30,676 nt of DNA from JABIAG01 sp964561995 (GTDB taxonomy: Archaea > Nanobdellota > Nanobdellia > Woesearchaeales > JABIAG01), in the NCBI GenBank assembly GCA_964561995.1, contig CAZLQZ010000013.1, positions 1-30,676 on the forward strand, in the 5' to 3' direction. Under the pieces are notes generated by a model. The model saw nothing but the letters and a program-made list of their open reading frames with translations, had not been told where the DNA came from and did not search any database. Within the stretch, counting starts at the first letter, position 1; the number at the start of each line of letters is the position of its first letter. This document shows, piece by piece, positions 13,689 through 21,155 of the stretch. Both the position numbers and the translations under genes were made by a program.

Positions 13689-14383
13689 ATTAGTCTAGAA
13701 ATCTGTTTAGGTTTTAAAATTATCCAATCATGTTCTCCTTTCACTCCAATTATTTTGCTATTTTTGATATTCTTTTTAAATATTTTTGATCTTTCAAAAG
13801 GAAAAACTTTGTCTTCTTTACCCCATAATATCAATGTTGGGCAATTCACTTTTTTCATTAATTCTATAAATTCATGAGTTGTGCCTTGTTTATATAATTT
13901 CCAAAAATCTTTATTAAATAAATTTCTGAGATAATTGTATGTTGCAGTCAATGACATTTTTGTGGCCATAATTGGACTTTTTAAAAATAGTCTTGGGTTT
14001 TTAATTATTAATTCATATAATCCAGTATATTTTAGTCCTGCTGAGTCGACAAGAATTAATTTTTTAACTTTATATTTTGAAGCATATTCCATAGCAATTA
14101 ATCCTCCTGCGGAGTGTCCCAAAATTATAATGTTTTTTAATTTATTTTTAATAACAAATTCGTTGAGAATTTTAGCAATATTTGTTAAAGATAAGTTTTT
14201 TGGTGTTTCCGATTTTCCGTGTGTTGGTAAATCAACAGAATAAACAGTATATTTTTTACTTAATTCTTTTGTAACTTTTTCGTATATTTTTGAACAAGCA
14301 AAGATTCCATGAAAAAGTAACAGTGGTTGACCTTTCCCCATTTTGGTATAAAATAATTTTATATCTTCAACTTTAATGTACAT
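13685..14383 (-). CDS. Alpha/beta hydrolase
   Basis: A 232-residue alpha/beta-hydrolase-fold enzyme. The triad is visible: nucleophile Ser91 in the elbow GHSAGG, Asp191 in LWGKEDKVFP, and His218 in GEHDW. The oxyanion-hole turn is HGIF (25-28). There is no clear lid insertion beyond a short helical cap (about 125-170) and no signal peptide, so a cytoplasmic esterase/hydrolase is likely; the substrate cannot be read. A TATA-like AGTTAAATAGG (14404-14415) is about 26 bases upstream. Its stop overlaps the radical SAM start by 4 bases, so the two are translationally coupled and may act in one pathway. Confidence 0.87.
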   Translation of the reverse strand: MYIKVEDIKLFYTKMGKGQPLLLFHGIFACSKIYEKVTKELSKKYTVYSVDLPTHGKSETPKNLSLTNIAKILNEFVIKNKLKNIIILGHSAGGLIAMEYASKYKVKKLILVDSAGLKYTGLYELIIKNPRLFLKSPIMATKMSLTATYNYLRNLFNKDFWKLYKQGTTHEFIELMKKVNCPTLILWGKEDKVFPFERSKIFKKNIKNSKIIGVKGEHDWIILKPKQISRLI

Positions 14384-14426
14384 AACTTTTTGTTTAATTT
14401 AATCCTATTTAACTTTTTTCAAAAGA

Positions 14427-14435
14427 GTTTTAAAC
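14427..14435 (+). promoter_or_regulatory. TATA-like box of THUMP/methyltransferase gene
   Basis: GTTTTAAAC is centred 26 bases before the ATG at 14457, arguing for that start over a TTG five codons upstream. Confidence 0.55.
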
Positions 14436-14456
14436 GTTTAGTTGTTTTTATTAATT

Positions 14457-15518
14457 ATGAAAGGATTACTAATTGTTACTAAAGGCGGAGAAGAAGTTGC
14501 TAAGCAAGAACTTAAGGAATTGTTAAATTTAGATGGAAAAATAGTTAAAGAAGCAGTAGAATTTAGTTTTGAAAATTTCGAATCTATTTTCAAATTAGCT
14601 TATTTTTCACAATCTGCGCAAAGAATTCTTGTTTTGGATGATTTAAGTAATTGGTTAAAAGAAGGTACCACTTTTAGAGTAAGATGTGAAGATAAAGACA
14701 ATGAAGGTGAACTTGGTGCACAAGTAAATAAAGATGACAAATTTAAGGTTGATTTAAATAATCCTCAAGTTCCCTTATTTCAACACAATGAATATTTAGG
14801 TATCGATTTTACTGGTGAATTAAGTAAAAGAAACTTTAGAGTTTTTACCCATAGACAAAGTTTGAAAGGGACAACTGCCTTTATTTTATTAAAAGAAGCA
14901 GGTTTTACTGGTAAAGAAATTTTACTCGATCCTTTTGCAAAAGATGGTACTGTAGTTTTAGAAGCAGTTCACTATTCTATTAAAAAACCAGTAAAATATT
15001 TTGAAAGAGAAATTTTTCCTTTTTTGAAGTTTGAAAAGTTTAATGATTTTAATTCATTATCTTCTTTAGAGAAAAAAATGACTGACGAAAATATGTTTTG
15101 GAAAGAAAATGCTTTTGATTTTGAAGAATTTTTTGAAAGTTTTAAAGAAGAAAAATGTAAATCTAAAATTTATGGCGTTTCTGGTGATTTAAGAGACATT
15201 TCTGCATTAAAAAAGAATGGTAAAATTGCAGGGCTTACTGATTTTAGTGTTAGTAAATTGGCCGTTGATTGGTTGGATACAAAGTTTAAAGAAAATGAAT
15301 TGGATTTAGTGGTTTCTTATCCTCCTAAATTAAGTTTAAAATTGTTAAAACAATTATATCATCAACTTTCTTATATCGCTAAAAAAGTAATTTTGTTGGT
15401 AGAAAAAGATTTCAATTATGAAGATAACAATTTAAAAATTGAAAAAGAAAAAGTGATTTTTGTTGGCAAAGTAGAAAAAAAGATTATTTTCTTAAAGCGA
15501 ACAAATGTAGATAAGTAA
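14457..15518 (+). CDS. THUMP-domain, RNA-methyltransferase-like protein
   Basis: A 353-residue protein of the THUMP plus Rossmann-methyltransferase class (Trm14/TrmG10/RlmL-like, modifying guanines in tRNA or rRNA). The N terminus MKGLLIVTKGGEEVAKQELKELL is the NFLD/THUMP-type start. RVFTHRQSLKGTTAFILLKEAG is the pre-motif region (usually R.Y.h...l...A..L). LLDPFAKDGTVVLEA is the SAM-binding motif I (usual LLDPFCGSGTi.iEA). The catalytic motif IV, normally D-x-x-x-x-N/D-P-P-Y, reads DLVVSYPPKL, so the N/D and the aromatic residue are changed; it may bind but not methylate. The overlap of its last 35 bases with the convergent transporter gene is notable. Role assignment is limited to the family. 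Confidence 0.78.
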   Translation: MKGLLIVTKGGEEVAKQELKELLNLDGKIVKEAVEFSFENFESIFKLAYFSQSAQRILVLDDLSNWLKEGTTFRVRCEDKDNEGELGAQVNKDDKFKVDLNNPQVPLFQHNEYLGIDFTGELSKRNFRVFTHRQSLKGTTAFILLKEAGFTGKEILLDPFAKDGTVVLEAVHYSIKKPVKYFEREIFPFLKFEKFNDFNSLSSLEKKMTDENMFWKENAFDFEEFFESFKEEKCKSKIYGVSGDLRDISALKKNGKIAGLTDFSVSKLAVDWLDTKFKENELDLVVSYPPKLSLKLLKQLYHQLSYIAKKVILLVEKDFNYEDNNLKIEKEKVIFVGKVEKKIIFLKRTNVDK

Positions 15519-16629
15519 CAAAAAAAGATATTAAGAATAGTGGTATTATTGAGTTTAGTAATATTGCAACAATAAGAATTATTACTCTACCAACTGTAAG
15601 ATTATATTCTCTAAATAAAAAATAATTTGCAACATTTTTACTTTTTTTAGCTTTTGAATAAATCATTTTGGAAAAAGGTAGGTCCATTGTAATTACTGAA
15701 ATTGATGAATAAATTGCGTTAAAAAGAATTCCATATGGTGATAAAAATAAAAAACGAGTAATCCAAGAAAAAGAATGTATTACAGTTCCTGTTTTTAACA
15801 AAGATTCTTTATTTTTATCTGCTAGTTTTCCAATAAAAAAGAGATAGATGGTTGCTAAAATCCAGGTTAATGACAATATTGATCCAAGTGACAATATGCT
15901 TCCTAATGAAATATACATAAATATTGGCCAAAAGATTCCAATAACTGTTCCAATTAAGCCATTTGCTTGATAAGCAATTCCTTTTCCTATAGAATCTGAC
16001 TTAACTATTTTTTTAAATGATAATTGAGGTTGTTTGATTTTTTTATCTTTAGTAAAAAATAATGGTACAACCGATAATAAAAGTAATCCTGAAACTAATA
16101 TAAAAAGAAAATGAAATGATATAAATGTAATTAATAATGCACCTACTATTGGGCCTGCTGCAGATGAAAGAATTGCAATTATAGAAATTAATGAAATTTC
16201 TGAGGCTTCTTTATTTTTATCTGAATCTTTTGAGAATTCAAGATTAAATCCTGCATAATATAATGCTGAGCTGACTCCATAAACTAGTGCAATAATTCCA
16301 TATGGAACTGAACCATTCAAATAATTAAGTAAAATAAAGTAAACAACTAATACCATCGTCCCTAAAGCCATTACTTTTTTAATGCCCAATTTTGAACTTA
16401 AAATCATCCCATAAGGCATTAAAATTGCAACGGTTAAAAAATAAATTAAAAAATAAATTGCAATATTACTAATTGTAAATCCCAAATTTAACAAATAAAT
16501 TGGAACAAATATTGCAATAAATGATTCTGCAAAACTCTTTATTGCTACGGAAATATATAATTCATCTAATTTTTTATTGTGAAAATACCTATATAGCCAT
16601 TCATTAATATGATTTTTTTGTTGATGCAT
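15484..16629 (-). CDS. Major facilitator superfamily transporter
   Basis: A 381-residue membrane protein with about ten to twelve hydrophobic segments, starting MHQQKNHINEWLYRYFHNKK. Segments such as SFIAIFVPIYLLNLGFTISNIAIYFLIYF and the loop SSKLGIKKVMALG (a weak motif-A loop) mark it as an MFS-like carrier. The frame stays open 24 codons further upstream, but that extension is unlike a protein start; the TATA-like TATTTTAAT (16651-16659) is centred about 26 bases before the ATG at 16629. Unrelated in sequence to the transporter at 8180. It converges on the THUMP gene with a 35-base overlap. Substrate unknown. Confidence 0.78.
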   Translation of the reverse strand: MHQQKNHINEWLYRYFHNKKLDELYISVAIKSFAESFIAIFVPIYLLNLGFTISNIAIYFLIYFLTVAILMPYGMILSSKLGIKKVMALGTMVLVVYFILLNYLNGSVPYGIIALVYGVSSALYYAGFNLEFSKDSDKNKEASEISLISIIAILSSAAGPIVGALLITFISFHFLFILVSGLLLLSVVPLFFTKDKKIKQPQLSFKKIVKSDSIGKGIAYQANGLIGTVIGIFWPIFMYISLGSILSLGSILSLTWILATIYLFFIGKLADKNKESLLKTGTVIHSFSWITRFLFLSPYGILFNAIYSSISVITMDLPFSKMIYSKAKKSKNVANYFLFREYNLTVGRVIILIVAILLNSIIPLFLISFFVTYLHLFALRK

Positions 16630-16742
16630 GTAATTTATATATAATAAGTTATTAAAATACTTTACTAAAAAATTAATATGAGTTAGTTTTATTAAATCCA
16701 ATATCGAAAACTTTTTTAAGTTTTTAAAAATTTATAAGAAAA

Positions 16743-17849
16743 ATGATGAATTTTAAACCAAAAATGCAAGAACTGCTCGATTTGGCAGGCATTAAAATTA
16801 ATGGAAACAATCCGTGGGATATTAAAGTTCATAATCCAAAGTTATATACTCAAGTTTTGTCTCGAGGTAATTTAGGCATAGGTGAAGCTTACATGGCTGG
16901 TTGGTGGGACTGTGAAAAATTGGATGAATTTTTTAATAAAGTTTTAAAAGTTAAGTTGGGACAAAAAATAAGACCTTTTGGTTTAATATTTTATTTTTTA
17001 AAAGCTAGGTTGTTCAATTTACAATCCATTTCTAAATCCAAAAAAGTTGCTGAAGAACATTACGATTTAGGTAATGACTTTTATAAGGATATGCTCGATA
17101 AACGAATGCAATATACTTGTGCTTTATGGGATGATGCTAAAAATCTGGAAGAAGCTCAAGAAAAAAAGTTAGATTTAATATGTAGAAAATTAAAATTAAA
17201 AAAAGGAGAAGAAGTAATAGAATTAGGTGGCGGATGGGGTGGTTTTGCAAAATATGCTGCCGAAAATTATGGTTGTAATGTTACAATTTATAATATTTCT
17301 AAGGAACAGGTAAAATATACAAAAGAGATTTGTAAAGATTTACCTGTAAAAGTAATTTGTGCTGATTATCGTACTGCTAAAGGAAAATTTGACAAGGTTG
17401 TTTCAATTGGAATGTGTGAACATGTCGGTTACAAAAATTATGGTAATTTTATTAAATTAGGTTCTAAGCTTTTGAAAAAACAAGGAATATTTTTAATTCA
17501 TACTATTGGTGGAAATCAATCTAAAAAAATTGCTGATAGGTGGATTACTAAGTATATTTTTCCTGGCGGAATGATACCTTCAATGAAACAATTAGGAAAA
17601 GCTTTTGAAGGCATTTTTGTCTTAGAAGATCTTCATAACATTGGTCCATCGTATGATAAAACTTTAATGGCATGGTATGAAAATTTTGAAAAAAATTGGG
17701 AAAAAAGAAAGAACGATCATAGTCCTGAATTTTATAGAATGTGGAAATATTATTTACTTTCTTGTGCTGGTGCTTTTAGAGCAAGAGACCTTCAACTTTG
17801 GCAATTAGTACTTTCAAAGAATGTTGATGATTATAAATCTGTAAGATAA
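16743..17849 (+). CDS. cfa: Cyclopropane-fatty-acyl-phospholipid synthase-type methyltransferase
   Basis: A 368-residue SAM-dependent enzyme of the CFA synthase family, which in bacteria adds a methylene across a lipid double bond. Evidence: an N-terminal domain with GEAYMAGWWDCEKLDEFF (47-64), HYDLGNDFYKDMLD (106-119), MQYTCALW (122-129), the SAM-binding strand VIELGGGWGGFAKYAAE (158-174; usually L.iGCGWG), MCEHVGYKNY (224-233) and HTIGGN (253-258), IFPGGMIPS (272-280), and a C-terminal RARDLQLWQLVLSK. The bicarbonate-binding Cys/Glu/His set of the family is largely conserved by inspection. Length is as in E. coli (382). It is convergent with a geranylgeranyl-reductase-like gene, 3 bases apart. 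Archaeal lipids normally lack such double bonds, so its substrate is open. Confidence 0.93.
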   Translation: MMNFKPKMQELLDLAGIKINGNNPWDIKVHNPKLYTQVLSRGNLGIGEAYMAGWWDCEKLDEFFNKVLKVKLGQKIRPFGLIFYFLKARLFNLQSISKSKKVAEEHYDLGNDFYKDMLDKRMQYTCALWDDAKNLEEAQEKKLDLICRKLKLKKGEEVIELGGGWGGFAKYAAENYGCNVTIYNISKEQVKYTKEICKDLPVKVICADYRTAKGKFDKVVSIGMCEHVGYKNYGNFIKLGSKLLKKQGIFLIHTIGGNQSKKIADRWITKYIFPGGMIPSMKQLGKAFEGIFVLEDLHNIGPSYDKTLMAWYENFEKNWEKRKNDHSPEFYRMWKYYLLSCAGAFRARDLQLWQLVLSKNVDDYKSVR

Positions 17850-17852
17850 TTT

Positions 17853-18785
17853 TTATTTTTTAAATCTAGAAAATAATAAACTTGGCAAGCTTCTTTTTGG
17901 AATTGATTTTAATGAATATTCTGTATTATTGATTATTGAATTTGCAGCAAGAATTCCACTTTCAATAGCAGGACCAATTCCTTCTCCTAAGTCGGTAGTT
18001 GCCAATCCTGCAGCATCTCCTAATATGAAAGCATTATCTATTCTTATTTTTTTTACATTTTTTCTTATATAATAAATATATCCCCTTTGCTTAAACTTAT
18101 GGTCTTTAATTAATGAAAGATCTTCTAATAGTTTAGTGAACTTTTCCCAATGTTCTAGGATGTTTTTTTCTTTAAAAAACCCTCCTAGTCCTACATTTAC
18201 TATTCCGTTTTTTTTTGGAACATACCATGAATAACCTTTTAATTTATTTTTAAAAAACCAAATATAACATTTATCATTTTTATAATCGTATTCAAATTCT
18301 TCTTCCATTGTAGAAACCCTTGCTTTTCTTGTTCTGGGATTTAATTCTTTAAAGAATACATTATAAACAGGACAAAAAGTGCCTCCTGCTCCGATTAAAT
18401 ACTCGCATTTAAATTTATCATCAATAATATACTCATTGTTTTGTTTTTTAATTTTTTTAACATTATGTTTGTATAATTTGGTATTGGATCTTTTTAATAA
18501 CCATTCATCAAATTCATATCTTCTTATTGAATATTGTTTTGTTTTGATTCTTTTTTTTAATCCATATACTTGAAAGTAAATTTCATTTAAGGGCGTTATA
18601 TTTGGGTAATCTTGTAATTCAAGTAATTTAAAAACTCTTGGAGTTATCCATCCTGCGCACAATTTTGTTTTTGGAAAATCCTCTTTGTCGAGTATAATAC
18701 AATCTATTCCTGCTTTTTTCAGTTTCCACGCACAAGTTGAACCTGATGGTCCGCCACCAACAATTATAACTTTTGAATAAATCAT
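17853..18785 (-). CDS. Geranylgeranyl-reductase-family FAD oxidoreductase, short
   Basis: A 310-residue flavoprotein. FAD binding: VIIVGGGPSGSTCAWKLKKAG (5-25; GxGxxG), then ILDKEDFPKTKLCAGWITP (31-49), the KxCxG motif of the geranylgeranyl reductase family, and DAFILGDAAGLATTDLGEGIGPAIESG (about 260-286), the second FAD motif. The family saturates isoprenoid lipid double bonds. The usual archaeal enzyme is about 390-450 residues; here the C-terminal third is short, ending FSRFKK. It faces the CFA-type gene tail to tail, so linked function is a guess from proximity. A TATA-like TTTATATAATT (about 18803-18813) lies upstream. Confidence 0.85.
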   Translation of the reverse strand: MIYSKVIIVGGGPSGSTCAWKLKKAGIDCIILDKEDFPKTKLCAGWITPRVFKLLELQDYPNITPLNEIYFQVYGLKKRIKTKQYSIRRYEFDEWLLKRSNTKLYKHNVKKIKKQNNEYIIDDKFKCEYLIGAGGTFCPVYNVFFKELNPRTRKARVSTMEEEFEYDYKNDKCYIWFFKNKLKGYSWYVPKKNGIVNVGLGGFFKEKNILEHWEKFTKLLEDLSLIKDHKFKQRGYIYYIRKNVKKIRIDNAFILGDAAGLATTDLGEGIGPAIESGILAANSIINNTEYSLKSIPKRSLPSLLFSRFKK

Positions 18786-18835
18786 TTTTATTGGGTAATT
18801 TAATTATATAAATGTTTTTTGATTAAAAAAAGGTA

Positions 18836-18848
18836 ATATTTATATATC
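18836..18848 (+). promoter_or_regulatory. TATA-like box of RNase P RNA
   Basis: ATATTTATATATC is centred 27 bases before the first base of the RNA (18869). Confidence 0.6.
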
Positions 18849-18868
18849 TTTAAAGCATACTTTTTATC

Positions 18869-19209
18869 GTCGGTAAGAAGGTATTTGGCTTTCGGCTTTT
18901 TAATAGCTGAGGAAAGTCCACCCACCATGAAAGGTTAGCGTTTAAAGACGTCCTGGGAAACTGGAGGGCAACTGAGCAGAAACGAAACCTTACTTAGTTA
19001 AGAATGATGTTGAAAAACTGACGTTCCTGAGATGAGGATGAAACGTTGAAATATATTTATTTCAATGCGTGCAAACGTAGCAGTCCTGACCGGTGCAAGT
19101 CCGGAAGTATTTAGTAATGAATGCTTAAGAGGCGCTAAGTATAATGCCAAAATGTGCTGTCCATTTAAGTGGAGCATAACAAAAGGTGGCTTATAGCCCT
19201 CTTACCGAC
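18869..19209 (+). ncRNA. rnpB: RNase P RNA (archaeal type A)
   Basis: The catalytic RNA that removes tRNA 5' leaders. The ends pair as P1: GTCGGTAAGA (18869-18878) with TCTTACCGAC (19200-19209). Conserved regions are visible: GAGGAAAGTCCACCC after P1-P3 (CR-I), GAGCAGAAACGAAACC (CR-II), TGAGGATGAAACG, GGTGCAAGTCCGG, and ACAAAAGGTGGCTTATAG (CR-V) before the 3' half of P1. About 341 bases, normal for the group. The last 43 bases belong to a 55-base stretch repeated after the assembly gap. Its presence matters because some DPANN archaea (Nanoarchaeum) lack RNase P. Confidence 0.93.
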
Positions 19210-19221
19210 ACTTTATTTTCT
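19167..19221 (+). repeat. 55-base duplication, left copy (rnpB 3' end)
   Basis: Identical, base for base, to 19322-19376. It begins in the rnpB 3' region (AAGTGGAGCATAAC) and ends at TTATTTTCT immediately before the N run. An exact 55-base match that abuts the gap on both sides is what overlapping contig ends look like. Confidence 0.95.
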
Positions 19222-19321
19222 NNNNNNNNNNNNNNNNNNNNNNNNNNNNNNNNNNNNNNNNNNNNNNNNNNNNNNNNNNNNNNNNNNNNNNNNNNNNNNN
19301 NNNNNNNNNNNNNNNNNNNNN
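19222..19321. other. Assembly gap of 100 N
   Basis: A run of exactly 100 N, the conventional placeholder for unknown gap length. It is flanked by identical 55-base copies, so the true chromosome probably runs from 19221 directly to 19377 with no missing sequence. Confidence 0.97.
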
Positions 19322-19376
19322 AAGTGGAGCATAACAAAAGGTGGCTTATAGCCCTCTTACCGACACTTTATTTTCT
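19322..19376 (+). repeat. 55-base duplication, right copy
   Basis: Exact copy of 19167-19221, starting right after the last N. It contains the CR-V/P1 end of RNase P RNA and would look like a truncated second rnpB if taken at face value. The downstream sequence (TATTGTAGC...) is the likely true continuation after rnpB. Confidence 0.95.
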
Positions 19377-19454
19377 TATTGTAGCTATTAAAAAAAACTA
19401 AAAAATATTTTTTGGATTTATTAAAATAGGTTTCGACATTAAGTGCGATTTAGA

Positions 19455-20030
19455 TTATTTTCTTATTATGTGGTGTTCTAAACATCTTGCATCATAACAT
19501 TCTTCTGCCCCAACTAAGACTTCAGGGTCATTATATCTTGCAGGTTTTCCATTAATAAATCTTTGAGAATAAAATGCATCTTCACCACATTTTGGACTTC
19601 CATATGTGCAAATAGAATGTAAATTTGTATTAATTGCATAAGGCATTAAGTGACCAATATGTATTTCTGAATTTTTAAATCTGAATGGTTCTCTTTTAAA
19701 ATTTAAATTGAGTCCTGCAGCAATAACTTTAATTCCTTTATTTTTTAAATCAATACAAAAATCAACAATGCTATCATCTAAAAATTGAATCTCTTCAATC
19801 CCGATAACTTCTGCGTTTCCAACTTCAATATCTGAAGTTTTTTCAATTACATAGGCTTCCATTATAACTCCATCATGAGTTGAAGCATTATTTTTCGAAC
19901 GTCTATCATCTATTGCTGGTTTGAATAATTTAACTTCTTTTCCAGCTATTTTATTTCGTCTTAATCTTCTTAATAATTCTGTTGTTTTTCCACAATACAT
20001 TGGTCCGGTTATTAATTCTATTTCGCTCAT
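19455..20030 (-). CDS. tdk: Thymidine kinase
   Basis: Phosphorylates thymidine to dTMP with ATP (salvage). The 191-residue protein has the P loop GPMYCGKTTELLRRLRR (8-24), the Walker-B-like IGIEEIQFLDD (family D/E-E-x-QF), the lid region, and a C-terminal zinc domain with Cys in ICTYG, PKCG, EECYDARC. These are type II (TK1-like) features. The length is typical. With thyA and folA at 26-27 kb it gives two dTMP routes. A TATA-like TTTAAAATAA (20051-20060) is centred 26 bases before the ATG. It is divergent from secG. Confidence 0.94.
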   Translation of the reverse strand: MSEIELITGPMYCGKTTELLRRLRRNKIAGKEVKLFKPAIDDRRSKNNASTHDGVIMEAYVIEKTSDIEVGNAEVIGIEEIQFLDDSIVDFCIDLKNKGIKVIAAGLNLNFKREPFRFKNSEIHIGHLMPYAINTNLHSICTYGSPKCGEDAFYSQRFINGKPARYNDPEVLVGAEECYDARCLEHHIIRK

Positions 20031-20098
20031 TTTATTTTTAATTAGGTGGTTTATTTTAAAATCTAGTTGGGGAACAATCTACAACTATTAAGGAAAAC

Positions 20099-20107
20099 CT
20101 TTAAATA
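20099..20107 (+). promoter_or_regulatory. TATA-like box of secG-nac
   Basis: CTTTAAATA is centred 27 bases before the secG ATG at 20130, a standard leaderless arrangement. Confidence 0.6.
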
Positions 20108-20129
20108 TCACTATTAAATATCTTGAATA

Positions 20130-20285
20130 ATGGCAGGAGACAAAGTTTCAATGCCTTCCGGAATGGGAGGCCTAACAAGATATTTTGATGATTATAAATC
20201 TAAAATCGAAATTCAACCAGGACATGTGGTAGTTTTATGTGTTATTGTAATTTTAATAATGATCTTTTTGCATGTTTTCTACTAA
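20130..20285 (+). CDS. secG: Protein translocase subunit Sec61 beta (SecG)
   Basis: A 51-residue tail-anchored subunit of the SecYE-beta translocon. The sequence has the family's MPSGMGGLTRYFDDYKSKIEIQP (8-30; usual mPSSgaGLiRYFdee...ik..P) and a single transmembrane helix VVVLCVIVILIMIFLHVF (33-50) at the C terminus. It is short enough to be missed by gene callers. The start follows from the TATA spacing. The NAC gene begins 1 base after its stop, so the two form an operon linking nascent-chain handling to translocation. Confidence 0.93.
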   Translation: MAGDKVSMPSGMGGLTRYFDDYKSKIEIQPGHVVVLCVIVILIMIFLHVFY

Positions 20286-20286
20286 A

Positions 20287-20631
20287 ATGATGCCCGGAAT
20301 GAACCCAAGACAAATGCAGGCCATGATGAAGAAGATGGGAATTCAACAAGTTGAAGTTCCTGCAACTGAAGTAATTATAAAAACTGAAGATAAAGAAATT
20401 ATAATTACTAATCCTCAAGTTTCTAAGGTTAATATGATGGGGCAACAAACTTATCAAGTTGTTGGTGAAGTTCATGAAAGAGAAAAACAAGTGCAAGTTG
20501 AAATTTCTGAAGATGACGTTAAAACTGTAATGGAACAAACTAGTTGTAGTGAAGATGAAGCAAAAAAAGCTTTAGAAGAAACTAATGATTTGGCTGAAGC
20601 AATTATGCATTTGACTAGTGAAGAAGAGTAA
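20287..20631 (+). CDS. nac: Nascent polypeptide-associated complex protein
   Basis: Ribosome-bound chaperone that shields nascent chains; the archaeal form is a homodimer. The 114-residue protein starts MMPGMNPRQMQAMMKKMGI, the typical archaeal NAC start, followed by the NAC beta-barrel (about 20-65: VEVPATEVIIKT...YQVVGEVHE) and a C-terminal UBA domain (about 75-112: DDVKTVMEQTSCSEDEAKKALEETNDLAEAIMHL). The open frame extends five codons upstream into secG, but either Met at 20287 or 20290 is the natural start. It is co-transcribed with secG. Confidence 0.95.
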   Translation: MMPGMNPRQMQAMMKKMGIQQVEVPATEVIIKTEDKEIIITNPQVSKVNMMGQQTYQVVGEVHEREKQVQVEISEDDVKTVMEQTSCSEDEAKKALEETNDLAEAIMHLTSEEE

Positions 20632-20632
20632 A

Positions 20633-20642
20633 AATTTTATAG
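20633..20642 (+). promoter_or_regulatory. TATA-like box of the helical/membrane operon
   Basis: AATTTTATAG is centred 26 bases before the ATG at 20664, giving the three-gene set that follows a start independent of nac. Confidence 0.5.
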
Positions 20643-20663
20643 TCTTAAACAATTCTATACTAA

Positions 20664-21155
20664 ATGGAAAGATACGAAGTTTGTAGAAAGAATTCTTTTC
20701 AAAAGTTTATAGTCGCAGATAGATTTTTGAATTTTACTTATAGGGTTGTAAATGAACCTAAATTATTATTTGGTATAGTGGATAATATTTTTTATGCTGT
20801 TGATGATGCAATGAATTCTTTATTATACATGGAACTATTGTATAAGTTTGTACCTGAATTTAATGAAAATTTTGAATCTAGGATTGATGTGTTTAAATTA
20901 TTAGTGAATAAGTATAAAATTTCTAGTCCTGGTATCCAAATATTACTTGAATTAAATCAAATAATTCAATCTCACAAAAAAAGTTCAGTTGAATTTGTTA
21001 AAAACAAGTCAATTATTATGTGTTCTGATGAATTTTCATGTGAAAAATTAACCTTTGAAATGGTTCAAAACTATTTTAAAAAAGCAAAGTTATTTATAGA
21101 TGAAATCAATACCTTATTAAATCAAAATGAACGAAATTATAGAAGATACAGTTGA
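20664..21155 (+). CDS. Helical-bundle protein, unknown (first of tandem pair)
   Basis: A 163-residue, predicted all-helical protein starting MERYEVCRKNSFQKF. Long amphipathic helices are apparent (RFLNFTYRVVNEPKLLFGIVDNIFYAVDDAMNSLLY; ESRIDVFKLLVNKY; FEMVQNYFKKAKLFIDEINTL). The helix order and the (S/E)RIxxxKxL site match the next gene, so the two seem to be distant tandem paralogs. The shape recalls HEPN-like bundles, but no R-x4-6-H catalytic motif is present. Its end overlaps the next gene by 29 bases. Function unknown; the pair precedes a membrane protein. Confidence 0.75.
   Translation: MERYEVCRKNSFQKFIVADRFLNFTYRVVNEPKLLFGIVDNIFYAVDDAMNSLLYMELLYKFVPEFNENFESRIDVFKLLVNKYKISSPGIQILLELNQIIQSHKKSSVEFVKNKSIIMCSDEFSCEKLTFEMVQNYFKKAKLFIDEINTLLNQNERNYRRYS

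Noticed and set aside
13935..14243. 102-codon plus-strand frame opposite the alpha/beta hydrolase
   Set aside because: Antisense shadow; the minus strand has an intact catalytic triad and promoter.
14442..14456. TTG start five codons upstream for the THUMP protein
   Set aside because: The TATA box at 14427-14435 is correctly spaced for the ATG at 14457, and the family starts at MKGLLIVTKGG.
16630..16701. 24-codon N-terminal extension of the second MFS protein
   Set aside because: It overlaps the promoter region, and a TATA-like box within it fits the ATG at 16629.
19322..19376. A second, truncated rnpB or an attachment-site direct repeat
   Set aside because: The copy is exact, 55 bases and abuts the N gap on both sides, which fits overlapping contig ends better than a biological repeat.
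19169..19401. Open frames spanning the N run and repeats
   Set aside because: They consist of RNase P RNA sequence and unknown bases; no protein is encoded.
20242..20538. 98-codon His/Asn-rich minus-strand frame opposite NAC
   Set aside because: Antisense of NAC and secG; no promoter or start signal.
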